This document shows positions 36,961 to 48,947 of a stretch of DNA of 64,000 nucleotides, piece after piece. The position numbers and the translations under genes were made by a program. Numbering within the stretch: the stretch's first letter is position 1; every line of letters starts with the position of its first letter. This DNA comes from Cyrtodaria siliqua (lineage: Eukaryota > Mollusca > Bivalvia > Adapedonta > Hiatellidae), in NCBI GenBank assembly GCA_037043455.1, contig JAWPHD010003258.1, forward strand, positions 1 to 64,000. Direction: 5' to 3'. The notes beneath the pieces were generated by a model. It searched no databases and was not told where the DNA came from. It saw only the letters and a program-made list of their open reading frames with translations.

Positions 36961-37365
36961 GTGTGTTAATAGAACAAAAATAATATTATGTCGAGCTATA
37001 TGCACCTTTAAACGGTGTTCAACTTTTTCACAACATCAAGCTCTAAACAGTTTTAGCAATGGAGCTTCATTTAAAGACAGTTTAGTTGGCTAATTTACAT
37101 CTGTAACAACTAGGGAAGATGATTATATTTTCCCTAAGAAGTTGCAACTCCATCAATATTATTTGTTAGATTTTAAACACACGACTGGTTCTATAAAACA
37201 CAAGATACAGCACAGCATTTTAATTTACACTCAAGGCCATGTTTAAATTAAATGAAATCTAAGTGAATTGTTTAAATGCTATTTTTCAGAAACCAGATTA
37301 TAAGTTACAAAGAACCAATATAAAAATAATCAGGAATATTTCTATATATATAAAACAATTTTATT
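36738..37365 (+). repeat. Direct repeat pair ~60 bp
   Basis: AGTTACAAAGAACCAATATA followed by a TCAGGAATATTTCTATATAT block occurs at ~36738-36790 and ~37303-37360. A second pair, ATAAATAACGTGTKTTAATA, lies at ~36693 and ~36953. Confidence 0.7.
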
Positions 37366-37544
37366 ACAGTCTTAAAACAAACTGCCGACTGCATGTCATA
37401 TATGTGAAAATGATATTCAATTATACACAAATAAAATCACTTACAGAAGGACGAAACAAAATGAATCCATATCCTCTTAAACATTGATTTGTTTTTCTGT
37501 TCAAGAAATCTACCAGGGTACCCTTTTTATGCAATGTATACAAT

Positions 37545-39065
37545 GTAGCTGGCCTATATACATATGATGGGTGACCTATTTTGAAGTGGCTGGCCTATAT
37601 AATTATGGTAGGTGACCTGTTATGAAGTAGTTAGTACAAATGATGGGTGACATGTCTTGAAGTGGCTGGTCTACATACAAAATGATGGGTGACATGTTTT
37701 GAAGTGGCTGGTCTATATACATACGATTGGTGACATGTTTTGAAGTGGTTGACCTATATACTTATGGTAGGTGACATGTTTTGAAGAGGCTGGTCTATAT
37801 ACAAATGATGGGTGACATGTTTTGAAGTGGCTGGTCTATATTCTGATGATAGGTGACATGTTTTGAAATGGCTGGTCTGTATACATATGATGCGTGGCCT
37901 GTTTTGAAGTGGCTGGTCTATATACTTATGGTAGGTGACATGATTTGAAGTGGCTGGTCTATATACAAATGATGGTTGACATGTTTTGAAGTAGCTTGCC
38001 TATATAATTATGGTAGGTGACATGTTTTGAAGTGGCTGGTCTACATACAAAATGATGGGTGACATGTTTTGAAGTGGCTGGTCTATATACAACTGATAGG
38101 TGACATGCTTTGAAGTGGCTGGTCTGTATACATATGATTGGTGGCATGTTTTGAAGTGGCTGGTCTATAAACAACTGATGAATGACATGTTTTGAAGTGG
38201 CTGGTCTATAAACTTATGATGGGTGATATGTTTTGAAGTGCCTGGTCTGTATATATATGATCGATTGCATTTTTTGAAGTGGCTCGTCTATATACAAATG
38301 ATGGGTGACATGTTTTGAAGTGGCTGGTCTATATACCTATGATAGGTGACATGTTTTAAAGTGGCTGGTCTATATACAAATGATGGGTGACTGTTTTGAA
38401 ATGGCTGGTCTATAGACTTATGATGGGTGACATGTTTTGAAGTAACTTGTCTATATACTTATGATGGGTGATATGTTTTGAAGTGGCTGGTCTATATACA
38501 TATGACTGGTGACATCTTTTGAAGTGATTGGTGTATAAACTTATGATGGGTGACATGTTTTAAAGCGGCTGGTCTAGATAATTATGGTAGGTGACCTGTT
38601 TTGATGTGGTTGGTCTATATACAAATGATGGGTGACATGTTTTGAAGTGACTGGTCTATATACTTATGAAGGGTGACATGTTTTGAGTTGGCTGGTCTAG
38701 ATAATTATGATAGGTGACCTTTTTTGATGTGGTTTGTCTATATACAAATGATGGGTGACATGTTTTGAAGTGGCTGGTCTATATACATATGATTGGTGAC
38801 ATGTTTTGAAGTGGCTGGTCTATATACAACTGATGGGTGACTTGTTTTGAAGTGGCTGATCTATATACATATGATGGTTAACTTGTTTTGAAGTGGTTGG
38901 TCTATATAATTCTGGTAGGTGACCCATTTTGAACTGACTGGTCTATATACTTCTGGTAGGTGACCTGATTTGAAATGGTTGGTCTATATAATTCTGGTAG
39001 CTGACCTGTTTTGAAGTGGCTGGTCTATATACAAATGATGGGTGACATGTTTTGAAGTGGTTGGC
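37545..39065 (-). repeat. 41 bp satellite array, right block (inverted orientation)
   Basis: About 37 monomers of the same 41 bp unit as 28047-31830 on the opposite strand (+ strand reads GATGGGTGACATGTTTTGAAG, TGGCTGGTCTATATAC). Monomers are at least as diverged as those in the left block. Confidence 0.97.
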
Positions 39066-39930
39066 CACCCCCTTCCGACACCACACCAGCCATGTTCCTT
39101 TCCCTATCTTTACGACACCTTTTTAGAAGATAAGGATCAGCATAATATATTTGCATATTGCCTCTTACAAAAAACTCAATTTGGAAATAGTATGGTTATT
39201 TCTTAATATATAGATATAAGTGATTTCACTCACCAGAAAACGAATTTGTACAATTGATGTCTGGCGTGACATTCAATTACTTTCTCTAACGTCTGTTCGC
39301 TGCTCACCCACCCTCGAACGCAATTGGAGGCAATCGAGTGGATTGTAAATCCCTCGATTGAGCTGTATGTTTCTTCAACAGACTTTACAGTCGAATTATA
39401 TTTGAACAATGTTCATATGTCTATCATTTAAACTATCTGAAGTTAGTTACCGATCTAGTTAAACGTCAGGTTATGTTAACATCCTAACAAATTTATCATT
39501 TTACCACTAGTTTTCATGTTGTTTACCGTTGAAGAGTTGGAGATCAAGCGAGTTAACTCTGTGTACGCAAGAAGATGACGTCATGTAATCGAAGTGGTAG
39601 GTATTTAGCGAGTATTTTCGAATCTCCACGTATGACTTCACGATGAAAAACATATTGCACCGTCAGCAAAACGACCAAAGTTGCAGTTAAGGAAAGTACA
39701 CCAAACTGTAAGTAAATATCTTAACGTTATAACTATTTTTTGTTTTCTCTGGAATATATCGCTATTTATTTTTATGCTTTGCAATGAAATATTGGATTTA
39801 GAGGGCTTATTTTTAAGGGGGAACTGACCTATTGGAAAATTTAAGGGTAGGCATATAAACTATTTATATTTGTAAATTTGAAAATATTGGCAATTTGAAT
39901 CTGAATTTTGTTTTGTCGTCATGTAAACAC
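39066..39930. other. Unique sequence; possible promoter/5' exon
   Basis: No coding region seen. A CRE palindrome lies at 39576-39583 and a strong donor-like ACCAAACT|GTAAGTAAA at ~39706, compatible with a non-coding first exon on the + strand. This is speculative. Confidence 0.3.
39576..39583. promoter_or_regulatory. CRE palindrome TGACGTCA
   Basis: Perfect 8 bp CREB/ATF consensus, 120 bp upstream of a splice-donor-like site. A second perfect copy is at 40525-40532. No transcript evidence. Confidence 0.35.
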
Positions 39931-39937
39931 TATTTTA

Positions 39938-40110
39938 ATAATACTGACTATAATATCTGTTATTTTCCACGGTTATTGGAGGACACACAAATTAGTGTTT
40001 TGAACTTATGGAGTAAATTTCACGTGCAGTTGTTCGTACATGTACACCGGCATCTCTAGCCTTATCCTAAATTTAACAAAGAGGTAAGTTGTGCTTTGAG
40101 CTTACAGTTA
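39938..40110 (+). repeat. Exon-like duplicated segment (copy 1)
   Basis: Nearly identical to 45955-46133. It includes TTGGAGGACACACAAAT, GTTTTGAACTTATGGAGTAA, CATCTCTAGCCTTAT and a donor-like CAAAGAG|GTAAGTTGTG at ~40082. It could be a duplicated non-coding exon or a repeat carrying a splice donor. Confidence 0.6.
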
Positions 40111-41206
40111 AAAACTTAAATTTATTGAAATAGAAAATTGGATCTATGATTTTTGTGATATTCCTGTTGCTCATGATTTTATCTTCGATTAGGTTGTATT
40201 CGTTTCATTTTAGTGATACAGATGTTTACGTTGTTGCTGGATGCAAATAACGGTTTCTATTGCACCTTATTTGCTCGGCCATTTTTGATTCTCGTCAGAA
40301 CAATTTTTTTTTCAATTAACATAAGCTTTATTTCGTCTCTTTCTTTGTTTCTATTGTGTGAGATTCCCTTTCTAATTAATATAACTATAAATAAATAAAA
40401 ACGTTCTCGTAAATTATTTAATTAATATTCCGGAAATATGGGGTGCCGTCATCGTTTCCCACGCGGTTAAGTTTTGCACTAAATAACCTCTTCGATGTAT
40501 TTCTCATCTTGCGTGGTTTATGGGTGACGTCATGCCAGGGACTAGGTAAACGTTTTAATATTACTCTTATATTGCGTGGTTTGTGTGTGGCGTCGTCGGT
40601 GTCGAATTTAAATGGTTTCTAAACATTGGTAACTTCGTGTCTTGCCTTTGTTTGTTTATTAACGCGTTCGTTTAGCGAGGTTTGCCTCGGGCTTGGGCGT
40701 AACTAGTCCAACTGCTACACCTGAATTCCAAAGTGGAATGTCCCTTTACTTTAGAATGTACTGTTTACTGGTGTACTTCAGCAGATCAGGATATACTGCA
40801 CGCATGTTCTCGGTAACTGGGTCAGCAGCTGTTACATGTACTGTATGCTAAATTAGAACAATGTGGTGATATATGCGGCTCGGTACATTCTTACTGAAAA
40901 TGTTTAGGGCATAATGTCTATTGCAAGCTTAATGCGTCTGGGTGCATTTCGACTGAGGGTATTTGGGGTGTTGTCGTGATCAATGGGCATATGAATAAAC
41001 TAAACAAACAACAACAAAAAATAAAAAATTTAAAAAAAAGAGGAAAAAAATAAATAAATAATTTTATAATAATTATGGGTTATAATAATAATGACTAAAT
41101 ATATATTAATATAATAATAATCGTAATAATTATAAATATGTAAAAAAACAACAAGTATTCCAATAAGTTGGTATTAATATTTCGAATTGGATTTTATTTT
41201 CAGTTG
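40111..41206. other. No gene seen; A-rich tract
   Basis: A CRE at 40525-40532 lies in a ~75 bp imperfect direct repeat (TTGCGTGGTTTATGGGTGAC / TTGCGTGGTTTGTGTGTGGC). 40985-41160 is A-rich and AT-rich simple sequence. Confidence 0.45.
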
Positions 41207-41370
41207 TAAGGCGGTAGCCCTATAGTCAACCCTTTTGTGTTTGTGATGTCCTTTGCATTTATTATTGCTTTTGCCTTCTTGTTTGTCTGTTTGCGTGTTT
41301 GTTTCTGTGTTTTGTGGTTGACTGTCCTCCTTGAATGCTACTTTCCCTGTCCGATCTTTTTATATTTCTT
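41207..41370 (+). mobile_element. Retroelement family 3'-end fragment, + strand
   Basis: Begins AAGGCGGTAGCCCTATAGTC and contains CCCTTTTGTGTTTGTGATGT, TTGCTTTTGCCTTCTTGTTT, GTGGTTGACTGTCC and CCCTGTCCGATC. It is the same tail as 58476-58635. Confidence 0.8.
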
Positions 41371-43427
41371 TATACAGTGTACGTTGATTTTGTTTCATAA
41401 TCACACTGGATAATGCGTCGTGGAAAGCTAGCCAGTTCGATGGTTCGAGCCAGCTCTGCCGGAAAAATTCAGCGGTTGCATGTAATGTCTCCCGGTGTGA
41501 AGATCGTCCAGCATGTCATTGACCTCACAGATCGTTGAGTGGCTCGTTTGGTTGCAGAAGAGGCCGTACAATGACGTTAGTCATCTAGAGGAACTGATGG
41601 TACACTGCCTACGGAAACAGGACTCGTTTTTGTACACTTTATTATGGGTTTAAAGTCAGTGGGTTTTATACACTGTATAAGGGGTTTAAGCAGTTGGAAT
41701 ATAAATAATAATAATAATATAAAAAATAAATAAAATAATAATAATAATAATAATAAATGGCTAGATATGTTTTTTATGGTATGATGTTTTACACCACTTC
41801 CTGCTGTTGTTGTGAATAATGCAAAAATCACCAAATATCATATTTTACACCAGGAGTCTGCAAATGCAAATTGCATGTTCATTGGAGATGTTGGTGGGTG
41901 ATGTATGGCTGTAGATTGTTCACACCTTTCCTTTTTGTTATACATTGTTACTGCAAACAGTTCACACTAGGAAGTTTACAATGGTCTCCAAGTAAACAAT
42001 ATCCTTTTGTATTGAATGCTACAGTGCTTAGACTCAATTTCAATTCAGTGAATCAATTTGCAAATAAACAGTGAAAACATAATTATAATAATTATTAATT
42101 ATTGAGTCCGTCATGAGGCAATTAAAACTGTAAATAACAGTGCGTCACATTAGAAAAATATGATTATTTGACCCAGGGCATGCAGGTAAATGAACAGCTG
42201 AATGCTATTATAATACACTTCTGTCTTAAATATTAAGCAAGTAGGATAAAGTTTTTCAGGTTTAAAAAACTGTTTACCTCGTGTCCTGCAGAAAAAACAC
42301 CACATTTTTTTTAAGGCAAACATGGAGATGTTGAATTTTGAGAAAATGCGTATGCTTGGGATAACCTTGTGTCCCTTTAATCAATTTTATTTTAGCAGAA
42401 CTAAATATACTTCAGTTCTCATTACCTCAATATTTACTGCATATATTATTTAAGAACTTTTATGAAAACCAGTTATATAAGAATAATTTGTTGGACACCA
42501 TCTAGTTGATGGAGAAATGTTGTATCAAGCCATAATGTTAGCTTGTTGTTGTTATCATCATCGTTTTTTTATCTTCTGTTGGTAAATTGTGTTTTATGAT
42601 GCTAACCATGTAATTGGAGTGTTTAGGAATTATGTTTCCTTACTGCTGAAAAGTACATCTCACCAGTTGTTGATTTCAGCTAATTTTACCTTGCTGCTGT
42701 TGACTGTTGCTACTAATAAAAGTTGTTGGTCTGACAATGGAGGCAATGAATATTCATGACCCAGAGCGGTAGGTGAAGTATTGTGTCGATATGGCATTAT
42801 TTTAATTTGAATTAATACTGTTCAACAGTTTAAAATTATTCATGCTTCAATTGTACTTGCTTTTCTTTAAAATTGAATGTTTATAAAACATTCAATGCAT
42901 TTTGTGTAGCGATCAACTTGACATTTATTTAGGTTGCGTACAATAATGTGTTCATTACAGTGGCTGTTGTTTATACTGATGATGTTGCTGATGCTGCGTA
43001 ATTTTAATTGGATCTATATCACATCTTTTAAGGCCTCTTTTGTTTCATTCTCTAAGACATTTTGCATTATATTTCAGTTCGTGCAACCATCAAGTTGACT
43101 TAACACCAGTCAAAAGTTCATATGTCGGTATCGGATGCAATGTGTGGAACAGGTCATACTGTCCTCCAGTGTTGGTATTGTATGTAAATTTCCACTTTTT
43201 ACCTGTTATACAAGATAAACCTACGCCACACAGCAGCTTTGTGAATTTCGAAACTATGTCGTGTAGAGTTTGGGATGTATCCCTACAGTTGTTTAATACA
43301 TTCATATTTAGTGCATCGGCAGTGCTTTATCAGTGGTGTACATATTCAAGACATGGAAAGAGGTTACATACTTATCACAACGTCTCATTTAAGGGTTCAA
43401 TCCTCCGTGGTGCCACTGAGTTCCGTC
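41371..43427. other. No gene seen; one AAT microsatellite
   Basis: (AATAAT)n lies at ~41704-41757. A 139-codon frame at 43040-43459 is preceded by an acceptor-like TATATTTCAG, but it runs into a SINE and has no recognisable domain, so I do not call it. Confidence 0.4.
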
Positions 43428-43668
43428 GGTGTGTTCTTGGGCAAGACACTTTACCTTAGCCCCGTCCGTCGGATGGGGACGTAAACCGGGCGGTCCCGTG
43501 TACCGGTCTATCCTCCGAGCACGTTAAAGAACCATAGGAATCTATTCGATAATAAGAGAAGGGCAGGTTCCCGGATTCCTATGTATCCTTCCCCTCTCTC
43601 TGGGGCGGCTCTAAATAACCTATACTGTGTTGATGAGCCGTTAAACAACATTCAATTCAATTCAAAAT
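43428..43668 (+). mobile_element. SINE-like element, family 1, copy C
   Basis: Contains GTTCTTGGGCAAGACACTTT, CCGTCCGTCGGATGGGGACG, CCGGGCGGTCCCGTGTACC, CTCTGGGGCGGCTC and an (AATTC)n end, like copies A and E. Confidence 0.88.
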
Positions 43669-44984
43669 AAGGCTATTCCATTTGATCATTGTTTTTTTTT
43701 TGGGCTATTCCATTTGATCGATGAGGTTTTATTTATCCTGCACCAGGATGATGTTTTATTTATCCTGCACTAGGTATTTTTGCCAGCGGCTCATTGAAGT
43801 TTAGTTATCTGTTCCTTTTCGGCTTGTCCCTAATCAATACACAGCACTTTAAACCAGTTATGTGCATGGTCACTAAATTATAAAACCACTTCTTTGCTGT
43901 GTTCTATTCAAAATAAAAACTTCTCTGCAGGGTTCCAAACTGCAGTGTGTGTGCGTGTGTGTGTGTGTAGCTCTGGGGTTTATAGTCAATAGTCATAGTC
44001 ATAGTTATATAAACAACAGGGCGTCCAAAAGGTATATGCACAATAGAACCTGAACAGGTTGCAAATTGTACTTTAATAGCACATTTCCTCCAAGTCAACA
44101 ACTCATCTTAGGTTGTCATACAAGAAGGTGATAAATGAGATAAATGTCATTCCAATAGTCAGCATCACGATGACATCTTTATGTATTAGTTCAAGGGAGT
44201 TGACATAGTTTTGTGGCTAACCTTTTTAATGTGAGCTAGATAACTTGAAAAGGATATATGTTCTTCGTGTATTGTTGTCGGAGTGTTTGGATGGATTAGC
44301 CTTAAGATAATTATAGATCGTTATGCAAGTACTTGGTATTTCTATTGTGGCTGATAAAACAGTGGAGCACCGACATACATTGAGCTTGTAGCCTGTAAAC
44401 AGTCATGTACCTATTGATTGACTTACTGTTTATCAATTACTTAAGCCTCTGATGATGATGATTGATTACAAAAGTCTAAATTAGGTAAAAGGTAAAAATG
44501 CAGTTAAAGTCATGTTTAAAATAGAAATAAACTTGATTATCCAGTAGACAAAAGTTAATACACTTGGGAAAATGTGCATATAATACACAAACAAATGTAT
44601 ATCAGTTGTTTGCTGACTGAAATGAAAATAACCATGGCACGCGAAAGAGTAGCAAAGGATACATGCTTTATCAGAAATCATTCAGAGTTCAAAGTCTGCA
44701 ACTGACTAACTTGTACATGTTACACTTCATATTATTTAACCGACTAAAACCGATATTTCTGATGCTAATTTATGACAGCTTAGGAACGTTTAACAGTCAA
44801 TTTGTTTTTGGAGACACACATTAACGTTACAATCTTCCTCCAACCTTTACATATGATACTGGATATTTTTCTGACATTTCTTTCTTTTCTTTTGCCAATG
44901 TCTGATGCATCAACTCATGTGGTCGTGGGGAAATGATTAAGGGAAATACACATTAAAGGTTTTTAGAAAGCATGTTAAGCTTTT
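43669..44984. other. No gene seen; small repeats
   Basis: GGCTATTCCATTTGATC is duplicated near 43673 and 43702, ATGTTTTATTTATCCTGCAC is repeated, and a (TG)n microsatellite lies at ~43944-43966. Confidence 0.45.
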
Positions 44985-44989
44985 TAGGG

Positions 44990-45300
44990 TCAATTCTCCC
45001 GATGTGGTCGTTGTTTGGTCTCAAATACTTCCTAGGCTTTCATGGCGTTATTCTGTCAATCCTGTAGCAATGATAAGGGCCAGAAAGCGGCTAAACAGTT
45101 AAGCTGCTAAGGCGATAATAGATATTGGGGGCCATTATGTGATACACCAGACATTCAGGCTGATGATACCTGTCTTGAACAGGATGGTGTTCATTTGTCA
45201 AATGATGATACTTGTCTTGAACAGGATGGTGTTCATTTATCAAATGTGGGGAACAAATTGTTTCTTAACCAGTTAGGGGCTGGATTTGAATGTTTCATTG
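44990..45300 (+). pseudogene. SGNH-hydrolase-like domain fragment from a retroelement
   Basis: Translation gives VNSPDVVVVWSQILPRLSWR, a VAMIRARKRLNS segment, a stop, AIIDIGGHYVI, a one-base shift, then CLEQDGVHLSN and VGNKLFLNQL. The DGVHLS..GN block is the C-terminal Asp-His motif of SGNH hydrolases. The WSQILPR ... DGVHLS combination recalls domains attached to invertebrate retroelement proteins. A 42 bp in-frame tandem duplication (45162-45203, 45204-45245) repeats the catalytic block. Dead fragment. Confidence 0.6.
45162..45245 (+). repeat. 42 bp tandem duplication inside the hydrolase fragment
   Basis: Two copies of GATGATACYTGTCTTGAACA plus GGATGGTGTTCATTTRTC, with two substitutions. 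42 bp is 14 codons, so the frame is kept. Confidence 0.9.
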
Positions 45301-45483
45301 AAAGTAGGCAGTGTTGAGGAAATATACACTTTTGTGGCACCGTTTTGTTTTGGGCGTGGCATTCGGACAATTTTCTTTTGATACGCACTCTTCGCTGCTG
45401 CCAAACAATGTTTCCCCTATTTTTGGCGGTGGATGGGAGCCTGGACACTCTATGACTTGGAGTGTCCGGGCGCCCATCTATAT

Positions 45484-45964
45484 GGCGGGCAGCGAAGGTG
45501 TGAAAGGAAGGACATATACGTTTCAATTTAACTTTATTCAGCTCCTGTATATCCAGAGACTGAATTGTAATCTAAACATAAATTATATACAAATTTGCTG
45601 TCCGTACGAATTGCTAAAAAACATTTGAATTGATTGAATTCGGTGCACTTGTAATTATGCTTGAATATCAACCGTGCTTTCAACACTTGCTTAAATGCTT
45701 ATCAGAAAAGTTGCTTTCATAATGAACATTTAATTCATAGTGCACATGTATTTATGTCCTTCATATTGTAATATTAAATCTGCTTTATTGCTAAATGCTT
45801 TCTGCTGTAAGGGCTTGCCATAATGGTCTTTTGTGCTTACCGGCAGCCCAATTGTTAAACCCCATGCTTGGTGCTTTTATTTCAATCCATGCCACGCCCA
45901 GTAGTTGCCAAATCTATTAAAGTTAGTATTTTTATGTGCTGTTATTACAGTGCTCTCCAATAAT
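45484..45964 (+). repeat. ~480 bp dispersed duplication, copy 1
   Basis: Matches 46615-47089 throughout: GGGCAGCGAAGGTGTGAAAG, TGCTGTCCGTACGAATTGCT, CAACCGTGCTTTCAACACTT and ATTACAGTGCTCTCCAATAA. It ends at an acceptor-like TGTTATTACAG. Confidence 0.85.
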
Positions 45965-46133
45965 ACTGACTATAATATCTGTAAAAGTCAACAGTTATTG
46001 GAGGACACACAAATAAGTGTTTTGAACTTATGGAGTAAATTTCACGGTGCAGTTGTTCGTACATGTACAGCGGCATCTCTAGCCTTATACTAAATTTAAC
46101 AAAGAGGTAAGTTGTGCTTTGAGCTAACAGTTG
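45955..46133 (+). repeat. Exon-like duplicated segment (copy 2)
   Basis: Here the segment shared with 39938-40110 sits between an acceptor (CTGTTATTACAG, ending ~45949) and the donor CAAAGAG|GTAAGT (~46106). It therefore looks like a complete ~155 bp internal exon without a long open frame. It could be a 5' untranslated exon of a downstream gene. Confidence 0.5.
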
Positions 46134-46215
46134 AACGTTTAAATTCCCTCCCTCTCAGCCCACAGGATCATTGATTTAAATCGATAATAGTGTCATCAAG
46201 TTGTATAAGTACAAC

Positions 46216-46371
46216 AAAGAAATATAAAAGGATCGGACAGGGAAAGTAGAATTCAAGCAGGACAGTCAACCACAAAACACAGAAACAAACACGCAAACAG
46301 ATAAACTAGAATGCAAAAGTAATATTAAATGCAAACGACATCACAAACACAAAAGGGTTGACAATAGGGTT
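46216..46371 (-). mobile_element. Retroelement family 3'-end fragment, minus strand
   Basis: The reverse complement of the 41207 and 58476 tails: GGATCGGACAGGGAAAG, GACAGTCAACCACAAAACAC, CACAAACACAAAAGGGTTGA, CAATAGGGT. Confidence 0.8.
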
Positions 46372-46614
46372 AAGTTCATTTAAGACATTTCTTTATTTGT
46401 CAATACTTCTATTCAAAAGATAGTGTTTTGTGTTGCAAGATCATGTTGCTTTCTCTGAGTTATATATTTTCAGTTGATGTCTTCATCTGGATCCACTTAC
46501 CTAGTCAACAATTACTGATGTGGCATGGACATTAAGGGCACCTACTTACGTGCTGGAAGTTTTGGATTACAACTAGTTGATGTGTTTAAATGTTGTAATG
46601 TTTAACTATCGGTG

Positions 46615-47089
46615 GGCAGCGAAGGTGTGAAAGGAAGGACAAATAAGTTTCAGTTTAACTTTATTCAGAGACCCAGAGACTGAAGTTTAATCTAAACATA
46701 AATTATTAACAAATTTGCTGTCCGTACGAATTGCTAAAACACATTTGCATTGATTGAATTCGGTGTACTTGTAATTATGCTTGATTATCAACCGTGCTTT
46801 CAACACTTGCTTAAATTCTTATCAGAAAAGTTGCTTTCATAATGAACAATTAATTTGGTGCACATGTATTTATGTCCATCTTATTGTAATATTTAATCTG
46901 CTTTATTGCTTAATGATTTCTGCTGTAAGGGCTTGCCATAATGGTCTTTTGTGCTTACCGGCAGCCCAATTGTTAAACCCCATGCTTGGGGCTTGTTTTT
47001 CAATCAATGCCACGCCCAATATTTGCCAAATCTATTAAAGTTTAAAAAATATTTTTATGTATTGTTATTACAGTGCTCTCCAATAATAA
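46615..47089 (+). repeat. ~480 bp dispersed duplication, copy 2
   Basis: Second copy of 45484-45964, 1.13 kb downstream and ~90% similar by eye. It stops just after the acceptor-like TGTTATTACAG, so the exon-like segment that follows copy 1 is absent here. Confidence 0.85.
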
Positions 47090-47264
47090 CGTCTCAAATA
47101 TGGCTTTGTTTGACGTTTTTCATAAAAGTCGCTATTGAACTCAATTGTCAACGTTTTAGCATCACAAAGCGTTAGTTTAGTCACATGCAATTAATTTTTA
47201 CACGCATCCAAAATGGAGAATAATCATTAATCAAACAGCAGCAATCAACCAGTATATCATGTAA

Positions 47265-48947
47265 AATAAAAACAACTGAGACCACAACATAGTCAACACC
47301 AGCTACAACAACGTAACAACAACAGTGCTCGGTATAGGCAACATAATGATAAATCATTTAACAGAAACAGTACAGTATGTTTTAATTGTGGAGGCGAAGG
47401 ACACATTGCCAAGGATCAGAGATGCCCTGCAAGGGGAAAAATGTGCAGAAAATGCAAAAAGATGGGCCATTTCGAATGAAAGTACAGAGGAAGCACAAAG
47501 GAGAAACACTCCGTGCATAATGTAGATGCACGGGAAGAGACGGATGATGACGACAATTTCACATTTCACTTATCTGATGGCAGAAACTTGAAAGAGGGTG
47601 AAATTACTGTGATAATAGGGAACATTCCAACAGTTATGTTTATCGATTCGGGAGCATCTTGCAAAGTCATTGACAGATATCTCTGGGAAAATCTAAAGAA
47701 AAATAAACAGTTTAAATGCAACTCAAATACAAAATCGAGAAAGAAATATCTATCCATATGGAAGTACAAAATCTCTAAAAGTGTCAGGGACATTCATTGT
47801 GTACATTGAGTGCAATGAGAAGGTTATCGATAACGTGGAATTCCTTGTAATTGAAGGTCGAGGACAATCACTTTTGGGTCGCAAAACAGCAATTGAACTT
47901 GGAATACTTAGGCTGGGTCCTGACATTAATTCAATAAATGAAACGTCACACATATTTGACAAGTATAGTGACTGTTTTGAAGGATTTGGTAAATTAAAGA
48001 ATTTCAAGCTTCAAATTCCAATAGATGATAGCGTAGATCCAGTTATTCAACCGCTCCGCAGAGTTCCGTACAATCTAAAAGATAAACTCGATCTGAATCT
48101 TGATGAGATGGAAAAATTGGATATCATTGAAAAGGTCGATAAACCAAGTAAGTGGATATCACCGATAGTGATTGTACCGAAAGGTGATGACATTCCTATA
48201 TGTGTAGATATGCGACAGGCCAATAAAGCTGTCAAAAGAGTACATCATCCAGTTCCGACTATTGATGAAATTATGCAAGACATGAATCAAAGTAAGATTT
48301 TCAGTAAGCCAGATATAAAATCAGCGTATCACCAAATTGAACTCGAGGAAGAGTCGAGGGAAATCACCACGTTTATCAAAAGCAATGGGCTCTACAGGTA
48401 CAAACGACTGCTTATGGGAGTCAGCTGCGCTGTCGAAATGTTCCAGAAAGTGATGCAACACATATTACAAGGGTGTCCAGGGGTTCAGAATATTCTGGAT
48501 GACATTATTGTGCATGCGTCTTCACAGGAAGAGCATGATAGGTGCTTAGAAAATGTGATGGACGTGCTAAGAAAAAGCGGCTTAACACTAAATCGTGAAA
48601 AATGTCAATTCAATATGTCAAAATTAATTTTCATGGGGCATGTATTGTCAGAGCACGGGATCGGACCAACCGAATCTAGAGTACAAGATGTACTGAATGC
48701 GAGAGAACCGAAATCCGCGTCCGAGGTAAGGAGTTTTCTGGGGTTAGTTAACTTCAGTGCGAGATACATACCGGATTTGACCAAAAAGAATCAAAAGTTC
48801 CACTGGGGCAGTCAGGAACAAAATTCCTTTGATGAGTTGAAAAAACGCCTAGCCAATGCACAAACACTGGGCTACTACGACAAAAATGCCAAAACGCAGT
48901 TAATCTGTGATGCGTCTCCGGTAGGATTAGTGTGCGTATTAACACAG
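47265..48947 (+). pseudogene. Ty3/gypsy retrotransposon: gag end, protease, reverse transcriptase
   Basis: A Gln/Asn/Arg-rich gag tail leads to two zinc knuckles (CFNCGGEGHIAKDQRC at 47378-47425, with CX2CX4HX6C spacing, then CRKCKKMGH). A stop lies at 47477-47479. The aspartic protease follows (VMFIDSGASC at ~47637). A frame change near 47740-47780 leads into reverse transcriptase (47781 on). RT motifs include SKWISPIVIVPK, KSAYHQIEL, the catalytic NILDDIIVH (LDD at 48495-48503) and the gypsy-type FLGLVNFSARYIPD. RNase H starts with QLICDASPVGL and is cut at 48947 by another element; it resumes at 50382. No LTRs were found. Inactive. Confidence 0.92.

Noticed and set aside
41411..41540. Short frame starting MRRGKLASSMVRA, considered as a histone-like fragment
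   Set aside because: No match to histone tails or folds on inspection; it stops after ~42 codons and lies beside a retroelement tail.
43040..43459. 139-codon open frame after an acceptor-like site
   Set aside because: Its last ~30 codons run into a SINE, it has no recognisable domain, and composition is like the flanks.
45484..47089. The two 480 bp direct repeats as LTRs of the gypsy element
   Set aside because: Both copies lie upstream of the gag remnant and do not flank it, and they lack TG..CA ends and a primer-binding site.
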